A stretch of DNA of 45,223 nt from DATJUF01 sp035524095 (GTDB lineage: Bacteria; Desulfobacterota; Binatia; Binatales; Binataceae): positions 1 through 45,223 of the forward strand of contig DATKPK010000197.1 in the NCBI GenBank assembly GCA_035524095.1, given 5' to 3'. Every line of letters starts with the position of its first letter. The first letter of the stretch is position 1. Below the pieces are notes generated by a model that was not told the origin of the DNA, did not search any database, and saw nothing but the letters and a program-made list of their open reading frames with translations. Below are positions 1-9,563 of the stretch, piece after piece. Both the position numbers and the translations under genes were made by a program.

Positions 1-1311
1 GCCCACCGCGTACTCGGTGATCGTCTTGGCTGAAACGCCCTGGTTTGCGAAGCCTTCATTGAACTGCCTGCTGCTGTTCGCGACATTGCTTACTCTGCCA
101 GCCAACTCCCACGCGCCCCACCCTCCGGCGAGGGGGTCGAAGGGCCTCAACGGTGAAACTGTGCTGTAGGAGGCATTTTCGCCGGTCAGGTAATAAGAGG
201 CTTGTAACATATATCCAGTGTTCGTGAAGCTATCAGTCTTGTTCACTTTTGACGCAGTCAGATTCACTGACTCATTGTCTACTGCGTATTCAGCCATCAA
301 GCCGAAATGCCGCCAATAATAGTAAGCTTGGGGGTCGATACGGCTGCGGCTGCCGGAGTAGGTAACGCCGTTATTATACGCAAACCAGGTGCTCTGTCCC
401 CAAGTCTTGTAGATGGAAGTAGGAGTGCCGCGCTCATTGCCGTAACTACCGGCAATTCCAAAGCCGAATCCGTTAATCCATTCGTTTTCACTTGGTTTGA
501 AGGGCGTGAAAAACAGGCGTCCCACGAAATCCTTAGCATCGTTGTTATCAAAGTCCACCGAGGAGCTATTATTGGGCACACCATTCATAAGCGCGAGCTG
601 ATAGGTCAACCGGTTATTGAACAGAATTCCCCAGAGCTGCGCACCGATGTCGCGGTTCGGAACGAGATTTTGCACTTGCGAGCGCTGGATAAACTCTAAA
701 GCGGGGTCGGACTGCAGGCGTTCCAAATTTACATACGCCTTGTATTTTCCCACCTGGAGCTGCGCATCGGGGAGATAAGCGACATTCACCCAGCCATCTT
801 GTAAGGATACTTTGCCTTGGCCGAAGTCCGGCGTTACCTGGAATTCGAAGTATTTGCCCAATGCCCCGTTGATGATCGGGCGCGCTTTGTTCACATAGAA
901 AGTACTGCTTACATTCTTATCGTTGCCGCTGGTAAAGAACCGTCCGTTGAGCTGCAGGAGCCCGGCGAACCTGATTCTGTAGTCATCGTCGGCAGACTGG
1001 ATACGGAAGCCTGAGTCGCTGGCTCTGACCAGTGGGGTTTCCAGAGCTTTTGTCCGCTCTGTGGCGAGCTCGACCTGTTGGGCTTTTCCTTGAGCCGCCA
1101 ACTTGCTGTCGATCCCTTTGACTTTCTCATCCAACCCTTCCAGCGTGTCGACTCGATGCTCGAGTTGCTTGACTTCCAACTGCAATAATTCAATCTCCTG
1201 GTCTTTTTTGTCGGGTGCAAGAGTTGACTGCGCATACACTAATTGCGCCGATATAATCAGTAGGGCCAAGACGAGGGCTAGCAGCTGTGACAGAGAGGTA
1301 GACGTTCTCAT
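1..1311 (-). CDS. OprP/OprO-type porin (3' end outside window)
   Basis: Translating the minus strand from ATG at 1311 gives 437 codons open to the window edge, so the C-terminus is missing. Residues 1-27 form a signal peptide ending near VYA-Q. Residues about 34-90 are Lys/Glu/Gln-rich with heptad-like spacing, typical of the coiled-coil leader of phosphate-selective porins. From about residue 98 the protein shows alternating aromatic and polar beta strands (IRFAGLLQLNGRFF, FEFQVTPDFGQGK, LQVGKYKAYVNLERLQS), the pattern of the Porin_O_P family: trimeric 16-strand outer-membrane channels for anions such as phosphate or polyphosphate. No in-frame start lies just upstream; an AAGGAG lies about 16 bases before the ATG, which is long. 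The gene is divergent from the carboxylase. Family assignment is confident; the substrate is unknown. Confidence 0.85.
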   Translation of the reverse strand, partial: MRTSTSLSQLLALVLALLIISAQLVYAQSTLAPDKKDQEIELLQLEVKQLEHRVDTLEGLDEKVKGIDSKLAAQGKAQQVELATERTKALETPLVRASDSGFRIQSADDDYRIRFAGLLQLNGRFFTSGNDKNVSSTFYVNKARPIINGALGKYFEFQVTPDFGQGKVSLQDGWVNVAYLPDAQLQVGKYKAYVNLERLQSDPALEFIQRSQVQNLVPNRDIGAQLWGILFNNRLTYQLALMNGVPNNSSSVDFDNNDAKDFVGRLFFTPFKPSENEWINGFGFGIAGSYGNERGTPTSIYKTWGQSTWFAYNNGVTYSGSRSRIDPQAYYYWRHFGLMAEYAVDNESVNLTASKVNKTDSFTNTGYMLQASYYLTGENASYSTVSPLRPFDPLAGGWGAWELAGRVSNVANSSRQFNEGFANQGVSAKTITEYAVG

Positions 1312-1807
1312 ATCCCTGGATTCCGTGCTCCTTAAAAGTGTGGCTATCGGTATATAATGGCTGCCAGGTCGACTCTAGGGCGGCCTTGACGGCAACGGAT
1401 CGAAGAGGGCTGCGCGACGGACTGGCAATGACGACCGTGTCAACTACGGCGACGCCCGCAATCAAAATCAGACTATAAATGGCGCCGGAAGTAAGCGCAC
1501 GCTGCAGTGGGTCGCTGCATCGTTACTATGGTGTGAACAGATAGTATAGAAAATAAGTAAACTGTAGCTAGGTTACATCGAGCGAGCGTACACGATCTTG
1601 CTGGGTTGTCTGCAGGCGATTCGTCATCGAAAGAATCGCCACCAGGGATTATCCAATCCGAGTCTTTAGGCCGGTTATCCTTGCAACTGTTCGGGCCTCA
1701 AGGGTATTCGTCTGATCCACGGCCGGGGCGAGTCGCTGAAGGACTGAGGTGGTCTCGCGAGTCTGAAGGAGTCGAGGCTGTACTCTGACGATGTTAGGAG
1801 TTGACCA
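1312..1807. other. Divergent intergenic region, no gene seen
   Basis: This 496-base stretch separates the porin (minus) from the carboxylase (plus). Short reading frames here overlap the porin start and show no protein-like composition. An AT-rich island at about 1525-1575 contains TATACT on the minus strand and TAGTAT on the plus strand, which could serve as -10 elements, but no convincing -35 partner was found. An AGGAG at 1796-1800 is the ribosome binding site for the carboxylase. Confidence 0.5.
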
Positions 1808-4800
1808 TTGTTCACGCGCGTATTGATTGCCAATCGAGGTGAAATTGCTATACGCGTCGCGCGAGCGGCGTCGGCGCTGGGCATCGAATCGGTGAGCGTA
1901 TTCGCGCCAGTTGATGCACTCTCGCTACATACGCGGGTGACAACCGAGACGCGGGAGATCGGCGCTCCACAGCCTCCTTCGGCCGACCCCGTGCGCGCCT
2001 ACCTTGACATCGAAAGATTGATCGAGGCGGCGAAGGCGAGCCGATGCGACAGCGTGCATCCCGGTTATGGCTTCCTCTCGGAGAACGCCGGGTTCGCTAA
2101 GCGGTGCCTCGACGAGGGTATCGTCTTCATCGGACCGAGTCCCGAAACGCTGGCGCTGTTTGGTGACAAGACCAAGGCACGAGAGCTGGCCCGCTCGCTG
2201 GGTATCCCGATCGTTCCAGGCAGCCCAAGGTCCTTGGTCAGCGCCGAGGCGGCGATGGAAGCTGCCGAAACGATCGGCTATCCGGTCATGTTGAAGGCGG
2301 CCGCGGGCGGCGGCGGACGCGGGATGCGCGCGGTCATGCACGTGGATGAGATGGCGGCGGCATTTGCCCGCTGCCAGAGCGAGGCCCTATCCGCATTCGG
2401 TGATGGTTCCGTATTTCTCGAAAAGCTGCTCACGCGGCCACGTCATATCGAGGTCCAAATCCTGGCCGACAGCCAAGGTAACATGGTTCATCTCTACGAG
2501 CGCGACTGCTCGATTCAACTTCGTAATCAAAAGGTGGTCGAAATCGCGCCGGCACCCGGGCTCGACGCCGTTCTTAGGCAGCGCATTCTCGATGACGCGC
2601 TTCGCCTAGCGCGCGCAGCCGTTTATTTGAACGCTGGTACTGTCGAGTTTCTAATCGACCCCGAGCGTGGAAAGCACTTTTTCATCGAGTGTAATCCTCG
2701 GATTCAAGTGGAACATACTGTAACCGAGCAAGTTCTAAACCTCGACCTGGTGGAGTCGCAGTTCCGCGTCGCGGCTGGCGAGTCGTTGAAAGCTCTCGGA
2801 ATTCCAGATCAGGTGGCGGTGGGCGCGCCGCGCGGCTTTGCTGTACAAGCCCGCATCGTCGCGAATGGAACGGGAACGCTGACGGCCTACAAGGAGCCGA
2901 CAGGCCCAGGGGTCCGAGTCGATTCGTGTGGCTATCTGGGCTACACGCCTCCGCCACAATTCGATCCCATGTTCGCTAAGCTCATCTGCCAATCGAATTC
3001 GACACAATCGTTCGCTTCGGCGCTGGATCGAACCCTACGCGCTCTCGACGAATTCCACATCGCAGGCTTGCCAACCAATGTTCGCCAGCTCCGCGCGATC
3101 CTAGCGCATCCTGCAGTACAGGCGGGCGATGCCCGCACCAGTTTCTTGTTCGAGCATGCCGACGTGGCCGTACCGGCCCCGGCTCAGATGTCTGTGTCGC
3201 CGTCGCAAGCTTTGCTCGAACAGCAGGCGTCGGTCTTCCGAAACGGTAACGGCGTGGTCCGCCATTTCAATGTGCAAGCCAAGTCTAGCTTGATCGTGCA
3301 GAGCGGCGACGAAGGCGTGGAAAGCCCAATGGCAGGCAATGTGGTCGATCTTCCTGTGAAAGCTGGTGCCAAAGTTGAGGCGGGTGCAACCCTGATGGTC
3401 ATCAGCGCCATGAAGATGGAAACTGCGATCACCGCGCCTTGTGCCGGGGTCGTGACCGATATCGAGCCCATCGAGGTAGGAGCAAGTGTCGCAGCAGGCC
3501 AAACGATCGCGACGATCGCGCCAGTTAAGTACAACGGCGGCGCAAGCTCCACGCGCCACTACGGCAACGATACTTGGGCGCCGATGATGGCTGAGGTGAA
3601 AGCGTTACAAGCCATCGCTCATAGCCGCTTTGCACCCAATTCGAGCGATCCTGGTGTGATCCGTCAGCGCTCGCGGGGCAAGCTGACCTGCCGTGAGCGG
3701 ATTGACTTGCTGCTTGACGACGGCAGCTTTCGTGAGGTCGGCAGCCTCGCGGGCTTCGCGGACTATGACGAAGATGGACGGGTCGTGGGCTTTACGCCCG
3801 CTAATCACGTCGGCGGCTGGGGCAAAATAGAAGGCAGGGCCGTCGTTGTATGCGCTGACGATTTCACTTCACGTGGTGGTCATGCCGACGGCGCGATCAG
3901 CAGCAAGAGTAGTCATATCGACCGGCTGTCACTCGACCTACGCTGTCCCTCGATTCGTTTACTGGACGGATCGTCGGGTGGCGGCAGTGTCGCCGCTATG
4001 GTTCCCAAACAACAGAAGGCAGGCGAGAGCAACGCGCAGGAAAGCTCCGGCACCATCGTCGCCGGGCGGCCACGAGTTTCGGGTGAGGGCGGATCGTTCT
4101 TGCCGGGCCATCTCGGGAGCAGCATGTACGTGACCCAGCTAAGCGAGGTTCCGGTAGTCAATCTGCTGCTAGGCAGTGTCGTTGGAATCGGAGCGGCGAA
4201 GGCGGTACTGGGACATTTCGCCGTGATGGTGCGTGACATTGCCCAACTTTTCGTTGCCGGTCCCCCAGTTGTGAGTCACGCTATGGGTTACGACATCACC
4301 AAGGAGGAACTGGGTGGCTGGCATATCCACTGCCGCAACGGTTCGGTGGATAATCTCGCACAATCGGAGGAAGAGGCGGCTTCAATGGCGAAGCGATTCC
4401 TCTCTTATCTGCCGTCGAGCGTCTACGAAGCGCCTCCGATTCTGCCGCCAGATCCAGATGATCCGATTGATCGTTGGGAGGAAGAGCTCTTCACGATCAT
4501 TCCTCGCAAGCGCACGACGACTTTCGATATGCGCCGGGCGATCCGCTTGATGGCGGATCGTGGCTCGTTTTTCGAAGTTGGGCCGCTATGGGGCACCGAT
4601 CAGATAGTCGGCTTTGTGCGCTTCAACGGCTATCCAATGGGTGTTCTCGCATCTGACTCGCGGCACGTCAATGGCGGCGCGCTCACGGCCGACGGCTGTG
4701 ACAAGCTGAGGCGTCATCTTGATTTATGTGACCTGTTCCACCTGCCACTATTAAACCTGATTGATAATCCGGGCTTCGCGGTGGGAGTTGAGCACGAGAT

Positions 4801-5233
4801 TGCCGGCACGATCCGCAAGGGCGCCGAATGGATGATCGCATTCGCGCAGGTTACGGTCCCGATCTTTACCGTCATCATGCGCCGCAGCTTTGGGGTCGCG
4901 GGCAATAACTTTGCATCGCCTCGTAGTGGCGCCAGCGCGCGCGTCGCATGGCCTGCCGCTGATGTCGGTGGTATCCCGCCTGAAGGCGGCATCGAGGCTG
5001 CTTACAAGCGGCAACTCGCCGAGGCCGCCGACCCTGTCGCGCTGCGGGCCGAGATCAATGCACGCATAGAAAGTGCGCGGGGACCGATAGGTCCGCTCAA
5101 CCGGTTTCAGATGGAAGAAATGATCGATCCGCGCGATACGCGGCGCTGGGTATGTGAGTGGGCGGAGAACGCCTATCGCATCGTCTCGCAGCCGGCCGCG
5201 CTCGCACCGCGAGCGTTGCAGTTCCGGCCGTAA
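1808..5233 (+). CDS. Single-chain acyl-CoA carboxylase (BC-BCCP-CT fusion)
   Basis: This 1141-residue protein carries all parts of a biotin-dependent carboxylase. Residues 1-445 are biotin carboxylase: N-terminal IANRGEIAIR, HPGYGFLSEN at 84-93, ATP-grasp glycine loop GGGGRGM at 167-173, and the ECNPRIQVEH segment at 294-303. Residues about 505-570 are the biotin carrier with AMKM and biotinyl Lys536. Residues about 585-1141 are a fused carboxyltransferase with both crotonase-fold halves. It would carboxylate an acyl-CoA using ATP and bicarbonate. Single-chain enzymes of this type (LCC) are known in mycobacteria and proteobacteria, while most bacteria split these domains over two or more genes. 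There is little room between BC and BCCP for a separate BT domain. The start is TTG at 1808, chosen because AGGAG lies 7 bases upstream and the family N-terminus begins here. The acyl-CoA substrate is unknown. Confidence 0.93.
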   Translation: MFTRVLIANRGEIAIRVARAASALGIESVSVFAPVDALSLHTRVTTETREIGAPQPPSADPVRAYLDIERLIEAAKASRCDSVHPGYGFLSENAGFAKRCLDEGIVFIGPSPETLALFGDKTKARELARSLGIPIVPGSPRSLVSAEAAMEAAETIGYPVMLKAAAGGGGRGMRAVMHVDEMAAAFARCQSEALSAFGDGSVFLEKLLTRPRHIEVQILADSQGNMVHLYERDCSIQLRNQKVVEIAPAPGLDAVLRQRILDDALRLARAAVYLNAGTVEFLIDPERGKHFFIECNPRIQVEHTVTEQVLNLDLVESQFRVAAGESLKALGIPDQVAVGAPRGFAVQARIVANGTGTLTAYKEPTGPGVRVDSCGYLGYTPPPQFDPMFAKLICQSNSTQSFASALDRTLRALDEFHIAGLPTNVRQLRAILAHPAVQAGDARTSFLFEHADVAVPAPAQMSVSPSQALLEQQASVFRNGNGVVRHFNVQAKSSLIVQSGDEGVESPMAGNVVDLPVKAGAKVEAGATLMVISAMKMETAITAPCAGVVTDIEPIEVGASVAAGQTIATIAPVKYNGGASSTRHYGNDTWAPMMAEVKALQAIAHSRFAPNSSDPGVIRQRSRGKLTCRERIDLLLDDGSFREVGSLAGFADYDEDGRVVGFTPANHVGGWGKIEGRAVVVCADDFTSRGGHADGAISSKSSHIDRLSLDLRCPSIRLLDGSSGGGSVAAMVPKQQKAGESNAQESSGTIVAGRPRVSGEGGSFLPGHLGSSMYVTQLSEVPVVNLLLGSVVGIGAAKAVLGHFAVMVRDIAQLFVAGPPVVSHAMGYDITKEELGGWHIHCRNGSVDNLAQSEEEAASMAKRFLSYLPSSVYEAPPILPPDPDDPIDRWEEELFTIIPRKRTTTFDMRRAIRLMADRGSFFEVGPLWGTDQIVGFVRFNGYPMGVLASDSRHVNGGALTADGCDKLRRHLDLCDLFHLPLLNLIDNPGFAVGVEHEIAGTIRKGAEWMIAFAQVTVPIFTVIMRRSFGVAGNNFASPRSGASARVAWPAADVGGIPPEGGIEAAYKRQLAEAADPVALRAEINARIESARGPIGPLNRFQMEEMIDPRDTRRWVCEWAENAYRIVSQPAALAPRALQFRP

Positions 5234-5242
5234 TTGCCGGGC

Positions 5243-5578
5243 TTAAGCCAATGGAATAACGGCCGTGACCACCGGACCGTTACCAATATATTTCGTCGTA
5301 TGTCCTTGACCCGTAGTATCTTCAACTAAACGAGCATCGCCAGGCCCGAAACGCCGAGTGGTACCATCACCGAAGCCAATCTCGATCTCACCAGCTAGCA
5401 GAATTACATACTGGCGGCGAGGCGCCGGATGCCAGTCAATAAAGGTTCCGCCCGGTTGTTGAGCGAATACTATATTTTTAGTTGCCTGGGGTTTGCCAAG
5501 GATCGGATGCGTTTCGAGCGACTGTTCTTCCAAATGGCATTGACCGTCCGCACCGGTGTACATTCTATAAATACTCAT
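5243..5578 (-). CDS. Small cupin-domain protein
   Basis: This 111-residue protein is a single cupin barrel. Residues about 38-80 hold cupin motif 1 with FIDWHPAPRRQYVILLAGE, and motif 2 (GPGDARLVEDTTGQGH) follows at about 77-93. The usual HxH(x)3-4E set of metal ligands is not fully present: motif 1 has one His followed by Pro and Gln, so metal binding may be altered or absent. GAGAGG lies just upstream of ATG 5578. It converges on the carboxylase with a 9-base gap and precedes no obvious partner on its own strand. Cupins of this size act as isomerases, dioxygenases or sensors; no specific role can be assigned. Confidence 0.8.
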   Translation of the reverse strand: MSIYRMYTGADGQCHLEEQSLETHPILGKPQATKNIVFAQQPGGTFIDWHPAPRRQYVILLAGEIEIGFGDGTTRRFGPGDARLVEDTTGQGHTTKYIGNGPVVTAVIPLA

Positions 5579-5641
5579 TCACCTCTCCCACACTGCCTGC
5601 GGTTAGGCATTTGAACAATTCGCTCACGCCATCCAGGGTTC

Positions 5642-6475
5642 TCAATCTTCAATGTCCAGGACGCGCTGAAGTAACTGTTGAGTCAATGCAGCGCCTGGCA
5701 AAGATAATCCGAGATCGTGGCCAAGTTCCAACGCAAGGCGCAAGTCCTTATGCATCAGCTCCATCAGGCCGCGCGGGCCGCTCGTGTAAGTATCCTTGAG
5801 GTTGCGCTGTTGCGACCAATGATCGGCGACGCGGCTCTGAGCAGCACCGGCGTGCACAACCTGCTGCATCGTTTCGAGCTTGACACCAGCGGATTGTGCG
5901 AGGCGCATTCCTTCGGAAGCAGCCAGCATATTCACATAGACGATCAGATTGTGGGCTAGCTTGGTTATGGCTCCAGAGCCGAGATCGCCCAGATGAAAAA
6001 TATTAGCACCCGATGTAGCAAAGATCGGCCGGCATTTATCGAAGGCCGCTTTGTCTCCGCCAACCATGTAACAAAGAGACTTCGCGATGGCGCCGCGTTC
6101 ACCGCCGCTGACTTCGGCATCGATAAGAGTGACGCCTTTGGCCGCAGCGCGCTCAGCAAGTTTGCGCACCGTGCGAGGATGAACTGTACTGTGAAGGGCG
6201 ATAATGCTTCCAGGTGCGGCGCCGCTAAGCGCTCCGCCTTCGCCAAGAAGCACTGTTTCAGCCTGGGTGTCATCGACGACTACGATCTCGATGATTTCTC
6301 CATGCGCGCCGACTTCGTCCGCCGAGCGAGCAGCCTTCGCGCCCAAGGCGGTCAATTCGCGTAGCGGCTCGGAACGTAAATCGTAGACCATCAGATCGTA
6401 ACCAGCCTTAGCGACATTGATCGCCATCGGCTTGCCGATATTGCCCAGCCCAATGAATCCTACGCGCGTCGCCAT
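5642..6475 (-). CDS. NAD(P)-binding beta-hydroxyacid dehydrogenase (3-hydroxyisobutyrate dehydrogenase family)
   Basis: The 277-residue protein has the complete family pattern: Rossmann motif GFIGLGNIG at 6-14, substrate-binding DAEVSGG at 119-125, and catalytic Lys172 in TKLAHN. Length matches the family (about 290). Such enzymes oxidise 3-hydroxyisobutyrate, tartronate semialdehyde, 6-phosphogluconate-like or imine substrates with NAD(P). It lies 63 bases upstream (on the minus strand) of the cupin gene, so the two may be co-transcribed. Start ATG 6475 has AAGGA about 9 bases upstream. The actual substrate cannot be inferred. Confidence 0.9.
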   Translation of the reverse strand: MATRVGFIGLGNIGKPMAINVAKAGYDLMVYDLRSEPLRELTALGAKAARSADEVGAHGEIIEIVVVDDTQAETVLLGEGGALSGAAPGSIIALHSTVHPRTVRKLAERAAAKGVTLIDAEVSGGERGAIAKSLCYMVGGDKAAFDKCRPIFATSGANIFHLGDLGSGAITKLAHNLIVYVNMLAASEGMRLAQSAGVKLETMQQVVHAGAAQSRVADHWSQQRNLKDTYTSGPRGLMELMHKDLRLALELGHDLGLSLPGAALTQQLLQRVLDIED

Positions 6476-6550
6476 CGCTAATAATCCTTTTTTTCCGGAC
6501 GATTTCAGAGCGATCTCCAGGTGCAGCCGACCTCGAGTTTCAACGGCAAC

Positions 6551-7147
6551 TTACGGGACAATCGCAACGAATTGCGGATTCAAGCTGCCATCAGGATTCG
6601 CATGAGCGAACAAGTTGATTTTTGTCCCGGGTTTCAAAAGATCGCGATTCACTACCTCAATGGTGGTGACCGGAACATCTGGGGGTATATCGATACTGCT
6701 TTGTCCGCCATGATAACTCACTTTAATCACATGACCGTCCGTGACGCCGGCGACCTGCTCGATATTGCCATTGGTCATCGTGGTTTTTCGAGCGTTGCCC
6801 CATGGATAATGGCCTTCGCCCACACCGCGCATCGATTCGGGGAGGATATGGATCTCTTTCGCCTGCAGCTTGCCGTCATCGCCTTCGACGGCGGTACATC
6901 CAATGAACTCGCCGGGCTTAACGTCCGCGATCGTCGCGGGCTTGGAGCGCAAGACTAGTACGTCGGGCGACAGAGTCAGTGACAATTCCTTACCAGCACT
7001 CGTCTTCGCCGTCAGGGTTTGACCTTCGAGTTGCTCGACGGTCGCGCGGACGCGCGTTAACTTCGGCGGCGCCTGATCCGCAGCGACAGCGAATCTCGTC
7101 AGCAGCATCAGAATAAGAGCGATAGTAAGTAGACGTGTTCGAATCAC
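6551..7147 (-). CDS. Secreted protein with repeated small beta-barrel domains (DUF5666-like)
   Basis: The 198-residue protein starts with a clear signal peptide (MIRTRLLTIALILMLLTRFAVAA). The mature part has the rhythm of DUF5666-like small beta barrels: VRATVEQLEGQTLTAKTSAGKELSLTLSPDV, then IADVKPGEFIGCTAVEGDDGKLQAKEIHILPE, and a second partial copy near the C-terminus ending in FAHANPDGSLNPQFVAIVP. Start GTG 7147 is supported by GGAGG 7 bases upstream. Proteins of this type are periplasmic and often poorly annotated; no enzymatic motif is visible. It sits between two dehydrogenase genes in the same orientation, about 46 bases from the upstream one. Confidence 0.7.
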   Translation of the reverse strand: MIRTRLLTIALILMLLTRFAVAADQAPPKLTRVRATVEQLEGQTLTAKTSAGKELSLTLSPDVLVLRSKPATIADVKPGEFIGCTAVEGDDGKLQAKEIHILPESMRGVGEGHYPWGNARKTTMTNGNIEQVAGVTDGHVIKVSYHGGQSSIDIPPDVPVTTIEVVNRDLLKPGTKINLFAHANPDGSLNPQFVAIVP

Positions 7148-7193
7148 CGGTCAGCCTCCAACTAGACAACGACTCTAAGCGACAATTCCAAGT

Positions 7194-8195
7194 TCAGGTT
7201 GATGAGAACAAATCGCGCATCTCAGGGATAATCCATAGTGGACGCTCGCCGCTCGCGACTCGTTGGATATTCGCATAGCCGTTTCGAAATCGCTTGCGGA
7301 AGCTGTCGGTAGTTGGTCCAGCACTATGCGGTGTCAGGACGACATTGGAGAGCTTCAGGATTGGATTTGCGGGGTCGGGAGGTTCTTTGCGCAGAGTATC
7401 GAGACCCGCGCCGAGCAAGCGGCCATGCTCAAGCGCTTCGACGAGAGCTTCTTCGTCCACTACTTCGCCGCGGCAGGTATTGATCAAGATCGCCTTAGGC
7501 TTCATCCGTGCCAGGGCTTCGCGCCCGATCATTCCGCGCGTGCTGTCATTGAGTGCGGTGTGCAGGCTGACAATGTCGGAATTTTCAAGCAGCGCATCGA
7601 GCGGTGCATATTCGACGGCTAGAGCCGCCTCTTCCCGATGATCGCGCCGTACACTGTCGTAATAGATCACCCGCGCATTGAAGCCCTTGAGGCGCCGTGC
7701 GACCTGCTCTCCAATGTTACCGAAGCCGATGAGACCGACCGTTTTACCATCGATCTCAAAGATATCCACCGCGCGCGGAATGCGGCCGTGCCAGTGACCG
7801 GTAGCAACGTTTTGATGAAAGGCAATCAGTTTGCGATAGACCGCCAGCATTAGCATGATTGCGTGTTCGGCCACTGCCACTGAGTTCGCACCGCCATTAG
7901 AGCAAATCGGCACGCGAGCCTTGCGCGCTCCCGCTATATTCACCATGTCATAGCCGGCGCTAAGCACCTGGATTAGTTTCAAGTGCCGAGCATCGAGGTG
8001 GGCTTCGTCGGGCAGGTGAAAGATGAACCCGAGCAAATAATCCGCCTCGCGCAGCACTTCAGCTATCTCAGCGCTGCGCGTGCGCGGCGGCAACGCCCGC
8101 AGCGCGAAACCCTTGGGTGCCAGCGTATGTGCCAGTTCGACTACCTCGGGAGGTAATTCGATACCTTGAACGAAAAGGATGGTTTCATCCGCCAT
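7194..8195 (-). CDS. D-isomer-specific 2-hydroxyacid dehydrogenase
   Basis: The 333-residue protein contains the nucleotide-binding loop GFGNIG at 157-162 and the three catalytic residues of the family in order: Arg242 (NTCRGEVVDEEAL), Glu271 (RKEPPD) and His290 (LTPHSAG). It would interconvert a 2-keto acid and its D-2-hydroxy acid with NAD(P)H, like phosphoglycerate, glyoxylate or formate-type dehydrogenases. Start ATG 8195 has a GGGGTGAG just upstream. It is first in a likely minus-strand operon with the secreted protein and the beta-hydroxyacid dehydrogenase. The substrate is unknown. Confidence 0.92.
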   Translation of the reverse strand: MADETILFVQGIELPPEVVELAHTLAPKGFALRALPPRTRSAEIAEVLREADYLLGFIFHLPDEAHLDARHLKLIQVLSAGYDMVNIAGARKARVPICSNGGANSVAVAEHAIMLMLAVYRKLIAFHQNVATGHWHGRIPRAVDIFEIDGKTVGLIGFGNIGEQVARRLKGFNARVIYYDSVRRDHREEAALAVEYAPLDALLENSDIVSLHTALNDSTRGMIGREALARMKPKAILINTCRGEVVDEEALVEALEHGRLLGAGLDTLRKEPPDPANPILKLSNVVLTPHSAGPTTDSFRKRFRNGYANIQRVASGERPLWIIPEMRDLFSST

Positions 8196-8492
8196 TGCTC
8201 ACCCCTTCTCTCATGCGTTCGGTATCACGCCGCCGCTCGGACCACAAATCCTTCGAGCGAGCGCAGCGTGAATGCGAATGCGAGTGGTGCAGTACGAGCG
8301 ACGATTGGAGGAAGCCGGCGGCCGTTTACGCGCGGATTATCCGTGAGGACTAATAGAGCCGTTCGAGGTTCGCGAGATATACGGCGTAAGTGAAATTCGC
8401 GCCATTCATGGCGAATCGAAGCAGCGCCGCCCCACAAGCGTCCAGCTTGATAACAGACAACCGTTTGGCTGCGCTTCGTTGTTTCCGAACTT
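8196..8492. other. Intergenic stretch, nothing seen
   Basis: This 297-base stretch between two minus-strand genes has only short frames with Arg/Ala-rich, shadow-like composition. I found no RNA gene, long palindrome or recognisable promoter. It presumably holds the promoter of the dehydrogenase at 8195. Confidence 0.4.
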
Positions 8493-9497
8493 CTAGACGC
8501 GCAGGCGCTCGACCCGGACGACGAACTGCGGCTGCGCCACGCTGAGCATACCGGCGCGTGGCCCGTCGTCCTCGATCCGCAGATCGACGAGCTCGGGCTT
8601 TTCTTCGAGAAGCCGTCGCGTCATCGCGAACTTTTGGACATGTTCAACCGTGGCGAGAGTCGCGATCGTGGAAAGCGCGATCAGATCGGACAGGGAATGA
8701 CCATAGAGGCGGCTTGGCTGGCGCTGAGCGCAGACGCGGTGAGTACGGTCGGGAAGAGCATGCCGCAGGCTCTCGAGTAGCATATCTGAAGCAGCGAGAA
8801 GGCGCCGCCGCTCCGCGATCGCATGGAGATGATGCGCGTTTGCGCCTGTCTCGCCACCCGCTTCGATGAAAGCGCGTAGCGCATGACCCGTATAGCCGTC
8901 GCTTTCGTCGGCCAAGACGATGAAGAGCCCGCCCCCGGGAGCGAGGAATCGCGCCATCCGCACCAGACAGCGCTCGATATCGGCGACGAAGTAAAGCATG
9001 TGCAGTGCCAGGCCTAGAGCGATGCTACCGTCGGCAGGAAGCTCGACCTTCCGACTCCGCGCGACCTCGTCCATCTCGTCGAATCCCGCGACGAGAGCAG
9101 TACCGATCTCGAGATCACCGCATGACTCGATGAAGCGGCGATAGCGATCAACATAGTCCGGATTGGGATCCTCGAAAGAAAGTCGGGCGCCGCCAGGCAG
9201 AGCATTGGCCGCAAGCGCCAGCGTCTGGCCGTCACCGCAACCGAAATCGAATATGTCCGCGGCCTTTGGGACAAAGTCGAGAATCGCTCGGCGCAGCTCT
9301 GGCACAAAAAGATCGCGTTGGTCGGTACCGAGCATCAGCACGCGCCCTAGCGGATCCCACTTCAACACCCGCGAGAACGCATTACGATATTGCTGATGGG
9401 TGTCCAGCCCGGCGAACTCGTTGGCGACGATGTCCGTCGCCTCGTCGAATCGCGCAGCCAAGCGGTGTGTCTGCTCTTTGCTGATCTTACGGGGCAT
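8493..9497 (-). CDS. Class I SAM-dependent methyltransferase
   Basis: The 334-residue protein has SAM motif I as DFGCGDGQ at residues 84-91, followed by an acidic residue after strand 2 (FEDPNPDYVDRY, about 112-123) and the post-motif segment ALGLALHMLYFVADIERCLVRMARFLAPGGGLFIVLAD, typical of the Methyltransf_25 fold. The C-terminal 120 residues are helical and Leu/Arg-rich, and may form a substrate-binding cap. It is cytoplasmic. Neighbours on the same strand do not reveal the methyl acceptor. Confidence 0.85.
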   Translation of the reverse strand: MPRKISKEQTHRLAARFDEATDIVANEFAGLDTHQQYRNAFSRVLKWDPLGRVLMLGTDQRDLFVPELRRAILDFVPKAADIFDFGCGDGQTLALAANALPGGARLSFEDPNPDYVDRYRRFIESCGDLEIGTALVAGFDEMDEVARSRKVELPADGSIALGLALHMLYFVADIERCLVRMARFLAPGGGLFIVLADESDGYTGHALRAFIEAGGETGANAHHLHAIAERRRLLAASDMLLESLRHALPDRTHRVCAQRQPSRLYGHSLSDLIALSTIATLATVEHVQKFAMTRRLLEEKPELVDLRIEDDGPRAGMLSVAQPQFVVRVERLRV

Positions 9498-9563
9498 TCT
9501 CGTGTTGACTCTCTGGCCTCGGCAGCTTGGATCTCAGTCGCACGAGATCACCGCAGAGCGAGT

